From assembly GCA_007644065.1 (NCBI GenBank), contig VJWN01000017.1:248001-312000 (forward strand): 64,000 bases of DNA. Reading direction: 5' to 3'. Source of the DNA: Margaritispora aquatica. Lineage: Eukaryota > Ascomycota > Leotiomycetes > Helotiales > Discinellaceae. Both the position numbers and the translations under genes were made by a program. This document shows, one piece after another, positions 59,064-64,000 of the stretch. Under the pieces are notes generated by a model, which made no database searches, was not told where the DNA came from, and saw only the letters and a program-made list of their open reading frames with translations. Each line of letters starts with the position of its first letter. Within the stretch, counting starts at the first letter, position 1.

Positions 59064-59534
59064 AACCCCTCTCGCCAAGCCGAATTTCCCTGGGTCTGTT
59101 GAAAGCCCAAAAGAACCACAGAGACATCGCGATGAAAATGCCGAAGCCGATGATGCCGAAGCCGATTTGGCGGCCGGATGTCCACCAGCTCTATGTATGG
59201 CAGCAAGGGTTAGCCAGTGTGATTTGTAAACGCAGATTTGGGGATCATCGATGTGTGGTTTTGATACAGTCAATTGGCGACTCCTCGATCTGCTATTTCG
59301 AATCACACATCGGCGAAGCTAAACATTGAGGGAATGAGCTTACCGAAGCCACAGCCGAAGCTGTTGGGGACGCAGCGAGGGTGGTGGTGATGGCCGAAGC
59401 CAAGCTGGAAATCTGACAGAGGTCTAAGTTAGCTTCGATGTGTGGTTCAACTCCGCTGATTCGAAAAGCACAATGTATATCTTGCCGATAAACTCGTAGA
59501 GGTAAGGGATACCTACAGTGGTAGGGACAGACAT
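59062..59534 (-). CDS. Small single-span membrane protein (71 aa)
   Basis: Three exons, all phase 0: 59534..59517 (MSVPTT), 59412..59344 and 59190..59062. Introns of 104 and 153 nt start GTAGGT and GTAAGC and end GTCAG and CATAG, with a CTAAC branch-like site in the first. Exon 2 gives ISSLASAITTTLAASPTASA, an Ala/Ser/Thr segment. Exon 3 gives SWWTSGRQIGFGIIGFGIF then IAMSLWFFWAFNRP, a long hydrophobic helix followed by a basic tail ending RLGERG. Only this splicing keeps all three exons open. The frame stops just before a CCCTCC repeat. I recognise no family; the coding call rests on splice signals, phase and the membrane helix. Confidence 0.45.
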
Positions 59535-60521
59535 TGTTGCTGCCAGATTGCTTCTTTTGGTTTCGCTTGTCGTGTTGCTGTCAAGAAAGAGTTTTGGCGG
59601 AGGTCACAATACTGCAGCTGTTGTGATACCTTGCTGCCAACGAAATCAGGCCGTCGATTATGTCGTCAAAATGTTCAGGGCAAGTGCCTGAGTTGCCTAG
59701 TCGTTGTGGCTCAGTGTACAGCATGAAATGATACTTTCTCCTTTCACCTGGTTGCTTGAAGAAATGACATAATATTTACAGGAACCTACAATATTGTGTA
59801 CATGAAAGGACAAGAGATTGGGTATAGGCAGTTTCGCCATTGTTCTCAGTGGGAGTTTTCTAGAAGATCATATATTCCAAGCGAAGCAGCCAGAGCTTCA
59901 TCTACAATCTTTCAACCAAATCCTTATACAAATAGTGACCTGTATCCATCTGCCTGGTTTCTTTCTCGATGCTTCGTTTATTTCCGTAGCTTAAAGGTTG
60001 AAGGGAGACTTTGCGACATCTCAGGAATCCCGGATCTAGTCCAGGTAACAGACCGGAGTGGTGCTAATTTTCCGCTATCTCAAGGAGGTGCTCGAGCATC
60101 CGATGTCGATGGGGCTTTTCCTTCATGATACGCATTTTCGACCACGATATCCACAATCGTCATACCGTTATCTCTTCTCCATTGCAGTGTTACAATCTGG
60201 AACACTAGAGTCATTCCATCTTTGTCCTGTCTAAAGATAGGCTCTTGTTTGACATGCAAGATCTTGCCTTCTCTTGCTTCTTGAACGTGGATCCAATGGA
60301 CCGACGGCAAAGGATTGACAGGAACACCAAGGAACATTGTTACCTACTCTTGCTTCTTCGGAACTTCGGATCAGGAGTACAGATGAATGTGCGCGGGAAT
60401 GAAGAACACATCAGTAGAATGTATCACGAACACGTCAACTCCCCCAACTTTGAACAGTACGAATTTGGGGGTGATCACTGCGCATAAACCACACACCACA
60501 CATACAGCTAGATACATTCCA
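59535..60521. other. Intergenic; one unassigned minus-strand frame
   Basis: The minus-strand frame at 60080-60337 (REGKILHVKQEPIFRQDKDG; VFQIVTLQWRRDNGMTIVDI) has protein-like composition but no recognised family. It may be a relic. Otherwise nothing is seen. Confidence 0.35.
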
Positions 60522-61225
60522 TCAAAGTGCAGGAACTCTAGCCGTCGAGCTTACATAGAGTACATTTACTGTCATGTCGATGAATATGACGGTACCAACT
60601 CCTGCGAATGACGCTCGAGGAAACACTTTCCGAGGGTTGCGAACTTCTGCAGCCACCTTTTCACGGTCAGTGATCATGTAGACAGCGTTAAATTGGAAAC
60701 CATGAGCGATTGATCAGACGGACAAAGTTGACTTGATGAAAGCATCCAAACAGCAACATGATATACAAGAACGCTTCGATGTATCTATATAGAGGGTGGG
60801 GACTCTTGTCAAAATTATCTTTTCTCTCCACTAGGTCCAAATGGTCATCGGGAACTCGTTAATCCAAGCTCAACGAAGATACAAAGGCCAGCCGTCGTCG
60901 TGAGAGCACCAAGGAACCACATAACCAACGAGACCCCTATGTTCTTGCCGTTCGTGAACACGACCGACGACGCAAAGTTGAAAATGCTGATACCTGATGC
61001 TCGCTTGTTATTTCACTCACCCGCTTTTATTTTAATCCTGTGAGCCGTACCGATCATACGATTTAAGATCGAACATATCGTCGAGTAGTATCCCATCAAC
61101 GCAGTTGGCTTCAAAATCCTGGAAATGGGTTTGGAGGAGTCATCTTGTGCGGTGACCAGCTCGTGCAAATCATCTGAATCTAGATCGGGGCTCCATTGTG
61201 AGTCGCTGGTTGTGTGTCGTTGCTC
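60522..61225 (-). pseudogene. LAT-type amino-acid permease relic
   Basis: Remains of an APC-superfamily amino-acid/methionine permease. LMGYYSTICSILNRMIG ends at a GT donor; the 57-nt intron (61050..60994) ends CATCAG. ISIFNFASSVVFTNGKNIG, then VSLVMWFLGALTTTAGL and FVELGLTSSR follow, then a stop at 60845. After 150 nt of unclear sequence another block is readable: FQFNAVYMITDREKVAAEVR, then NPRKVFPRASFAGVGTV, the family's conserved E(V)RNPR.VFPR motif. More than a hundred residues between these blocks and the whole C-terminal half are missing, so it is dead. Confidence 0.65.
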
Positions 61226-62426
61226 ACAGCTGCAGGCTCATCTACCTCTTCCAAACGGTGCGTATTCGACACTCTGAAACCGATTTCTTGACCACAAGCT
61301 TGGCTACAAGATAAGAAGTGTTAAACTGACTGCTATATATCGAGATATTGGTCAATGCATAAAATAAGTGTGGAATAAGCATTTCCCATGGCAAAATTTG
61401 CCGAGTAGGCATGGGAAATGGCGCTTGAGGGTGAGGGGTACTGAAGCTCGAAGGGAAATCCATCCTGTTACGTTTCACGATGTTAGATTGGGTTTGCTTT
61501 TGGCTGATAGTAAGGTGAGAAGCGCGCCCAATGATCAGTACTTCGCTGTCACATAGTTCTAGCTCAAGTTCTGGCCATCAAACAAAGCCAAAATCATCGC
61601 CATCGGTGTTCTCGGCAGTGACTCGCTCAACGCACTCATCGGTGGCAATAGATGCACCTTCTTATGCTGCTAAGCGAGGAACAAACAGAGCATGTATACT
61701 GAGCCTACTGCGCCCTGCATTGTGCTGTTTTGCCACAAAGCTCTTGAGTTATTCGATAGAGTCGATGGGAGCAATATTTCGAGGTCATTTTTGACCATTG
61801 ATAGTAAACTATTTTCTTGTTCTTTGGGATTCTTACCCAGATATAAACTGGTTGCTGACAGTTTTTAAGTTGATTTAGACGTGTTGGTGGAAGAAGAATT
61901 GAAGGCAGACGAAGATGATCCAGACACCTCTTTCCACTGCTGTATCATGAAGCAAAAGTCGAGTTACCTGCATGCTAGAAGATCACTGGAGACCAGAAAC
62001 CCAGATTGTGGGATCTGGCAACTGTTGGGATGGCACAAAAGCAGCATGAGACGGAAGTGGTCAAGAAGCTAAAGGATGTGCTTCTCCGACTCGGAGACGG
62101 AACTGGTGAGTTGGCACTAATTATAACATATGCAGGTGCTCTAACAAGTTGTAGCAAGTGCACATTTCATCAAGAAAGTCAATCAACTCAAAGCTGTAAC
62201 AAATTTACCACAGGTGGTGCAAAAAATAACCCTGAGAAGTTATGTGGCACAGCAGTGCAGACGAATAACCGCAAATATTCGCATGACTTGCATTCAAGGG
62301 CCTCGAACAAGCTTCCGTCAAAGCTGCTAATCAATTCCTTTGAATCAGTCCAAGTCTAAACCTGATTTATGACTCAGTATTCCTCCCACACACAAACCAG
62401 TTCATGTTCTCTCCATATCAACTGTC
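61226..62426. other. Intergenic; no supported gene
   Basis: Frames of up to 117 codons (62006-62359 plus) with no domain. On the minus strand near 61580-61680 the string MSALSESLPRTPMAMILALF is readable, but no family is apparent. Confidence 0.4.
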
Positions 62427-63674
62427 CTAGTACCATACTTGACCGACCTGAGCAATCTTAACATCAGCAGGGAATTCTTTATCGATCTCCAACAGCTCCG
62501 CCTTGACATTCCCCCTGAAATTGTCATCCGTGAAATCCCATCCGTTTTTGAAGTCAATCTGCTTGACATTTTCATCGACCAGGCCCCCTCCATCCACAAA
62601 CATGATCTCCTCCAAAACCTTCCACCTCCAGTACATCATATGGTGCATGAATCGCCTCCGTTCGCGTCTCACTTCGATTTCAGAGGTAGCATTGCCGGTC
62701 AAGAATGGAGAGTCCCCACATAGCGACATGTCGATGGCCAAACTCTTGATTTTCCAAATTGCGTGAGGCAAGATAGGAAACTGGGCAGGTCCAAGCACGT
62801 TGCAAGTGAGTTGTTGCAGGGCGTTCGAGCTCAGAAAAACGATGTCAGTCTCCCAATTGATCAAAGTGCGTTCCAGCGGGTCGTCCAACAGGTTATGGTA
62901 CCTCGGCGTATTGCGTCCCAGGCTCATGCGCCGCCTCAGGTGAAATGGAGATAGATTGGCAACGCGCGATGCCTCGTACGCAGCTTCTTTGCAAACGCGC
63001 GATAGCGCAAACTCAGAGCGGGGGTTTTGGATCGTCCACGTGCCGCGGTAGTCGAATTCTTCGTCGAGATAGTTGTACACTGGCTCGCCACGAGTGGTGA
63101 CGTCGTAGTTGATGTGGATTGTGTGTGGGAGAAGAGCGCCGAATTGCCAGATACGGAATCGCAGTTCAACAGGTAGGAACGGAAACAGGCTGAACTCAGC
63201 GAAATTCTCTGAGAGGGGCGTGTCAATGTTGGACAATTGGCTGCGCGACTTAGTTGGTGTTGGAGCTGGAATGGATGAAGTCGACATTTGTGGCTGTTGA
63301 ATATCGGATGGAGTTGAGCTGCGTCCAAAGAAACAATTCTTGTGGGCAGACTCCTCATCGTCATAGCAAGTTGTTGCCGACTCATCGCTCTCCTCGTGAT
63401 CCTCATCTGTCTCATCAAGTGTAAAGGTAACTTCATCGTCGTGTCCACCACCAGTATTGCTCTCAGCATCAAAGTCAGTTGTCGAGCCATCCATCTCCTC
63501 ATTGCTCTCTTCATCCGTGACGCCGACCCCGTCATCGTCTCCATCACTAGCAATGCTCTCATCCTCGAATCTGCGCAGAATCTCCGCATCCATCGCAAGC
63601 GCACGTACATGCAACGTGGAATTCCCGGCTCCACTGGCGAACACGCCTGAGCTGTCGATAGTATTGTGTGACAT
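62427..63674 (-). CDS. 2EXR-domain protein
   Basis: Single exon, 415 aa. The first 150 residues are acidic and disordered (EDESIASDGDDDG; DETDEDHEESDESA). Residues 161-300 are a 2EXR domain: FSLFPFLPVELRFRIWQFGA, then LALSRVCKEAAYEA-like sequence (FALSRVCKEAAYEASRV) and DIVFLSSNALQQL. The domain is abundant in plant-associated ascomycetes and has no established biochemical role. The rest (AIWKIKSLAIDMSLCG; FMHHMMYWRWKVLEEIMFVD) is typical of the family's C-terminal half. Start taken at the first Met, MSHNTIDSSG. Confidence 0.88.
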   Translation of the reverse strand: MSHNTIDSSGVFASGAGNSTLHVRALAMDAEILRRFEDESIASDGDDDGVGVTDEESNEEMDGSTTDFDAESNTGGGHDDEVTFTLDETDEDHEESDESATTCYDDEESAHKNCFFGRSSTPSDIQQPQMSTSSIPAPTPTKSRSQLSNIDTPLSENFAEFSLFPFLPVELRFRIWQFGALLPHTIHINYDVTTRGEPVYNYLDEEFDYRGTWTIQNPRSEFALSRVCKEAAYEASRVANLSPFHLRRRMSLGRNTPRYHNLLDDPLERTLINWETDIVFLSSNALQQLTCNVLGPAQFPILPHAIWKIKSLAIDMSLCGDSPFLTGNATSEIEVRRERRRFMHHMMYWRWKVLEEIMFVDGGGLVDENVKQIDFKNGWDFTDDNFRGNVKAELLEIDKEFPADVKIAQVGQVWY

Positions 63675-64000
63675 ATTGCAATTGTGCGATGATGTTTGAA
63701 GAAGTTATTGTAATTTTGCAGAAAGCAAGTTGCAGACAAGAAGAAGCTTTCAGTTTGCAGATGGAAAAATTTTCGTCTGTAGAAGACGTGAGAATAGATA
63801 AATAGACGCTAGCGTAAAAGTGAATTGCTCAAGTTTGCTCTCGCTTAATCGTTAGCATTGTCGCAACCTGACTAGGTCATTACCTAGGCCGCTTGGACAG
63901 TTAGGAGAATTAAATATTGTTTAGCGAGTAGAATTTTCCATTTCTATCTATGCAATCCGTCGCGGTTGGAACAGTGTGATGAGAAATTCACATTTTTATT
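63675..64000. promoter_or_regulatory. Upstream region of the 2EXR gene
   Basis: Presumed leader and promoter; no TATA box or repeat recognised before the window ends. Confidence 0.4.

Overview
The window reads as nuclear DNA of a filamentous ascomycete (Pezizomycotina). The genes are interrupted by short introns, mostly 50-70 nt, with GT..AG ends and CTAAC/CTAAT branch-like sites. Family content also points there: a GH7 cellobiohydrolase with a CBM1, a quinate/hexose-type MFS permease, a 2EXR protein, a HET-domain relic, a KTR-type mannosyltransferase and fungal GCP5, CAF-1 and TFIID subunits. Assignment to a class (for example Leotiomycetes) would be a guess. All exon joins were worked out by hand from reading frame, splice signals and family continuity; none is backed by transcripts.

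Layout. 1-9 kb: a low-complexity protein (-), an aquaporin (-), a serine beta-lactamase-like hydrolase (-) and a GT15 mannosyltransferase (-). 9-20 kb: a GCP5-like gamma-tubulin complex subunit (+, divergent from the mannosyltransferase), a GNAT-like protein (+), a ThiF/E1-nitroreductase fusion resembling actinobacterial Rv1355c (-), and an ankyrin protein with an NLR-like N-terminus (+). 20-31 kb: an MFS sugar/quinate transporter (+), a cellobiohydrolase with a carbon-catabolite-type promoter (-) and a single-pass membrane protein (-), separated by long regions without genes. 31-45 kb is dense housekeeping: an LCCL membrane protein (-), queuine tRNA-ribosyltransferase subunit 2 (+), TAF11 (-), GTP cyclohydrolase I (+), dTMP kinase (-), TAF6 (+), then a small graveyard (HET and calcineurin-like phosphoesterase relics), a GNAT acetyltransferase (+) and a methyltransferase (+). 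45.3-51 kb is a gene-poor, AT-rich island holding two diverged tandem copies of a small secreted cysteine-containing protein gene, a half tRNA-like sequence and an intron-containing tRNA-Gln(CUG). 51-55 kb: CAF-1 large subunit (-) and a conserved fungal protein of unknown function (-). 55-62.4 kb is again gene-poor, with a small spliced membrane-protein gene, an amino-acid-permease relic and simple repeats. The window ends with a 2EXR-domain protein (-).

Functional themes. The cellobiohydrolase and the sugar/quinate permease are convergent neighbours and fit plant-biomass use. TAF11 and TAF6 (both TFIID histone-fold subunits) each share a short divergent promoter with a nucleotide/pteridine metabolism gene (GTP cyclohydrolase I and dTMP kinase). 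The most interesting items are the Rv1355c-like fusion, the duplicated secreted-protein locus whose second copy has lost its cysteine core, the 71-aa spliced membrane protein, and three relics in which decayed reading frames, and in two of them intron boundaries, can still be read.
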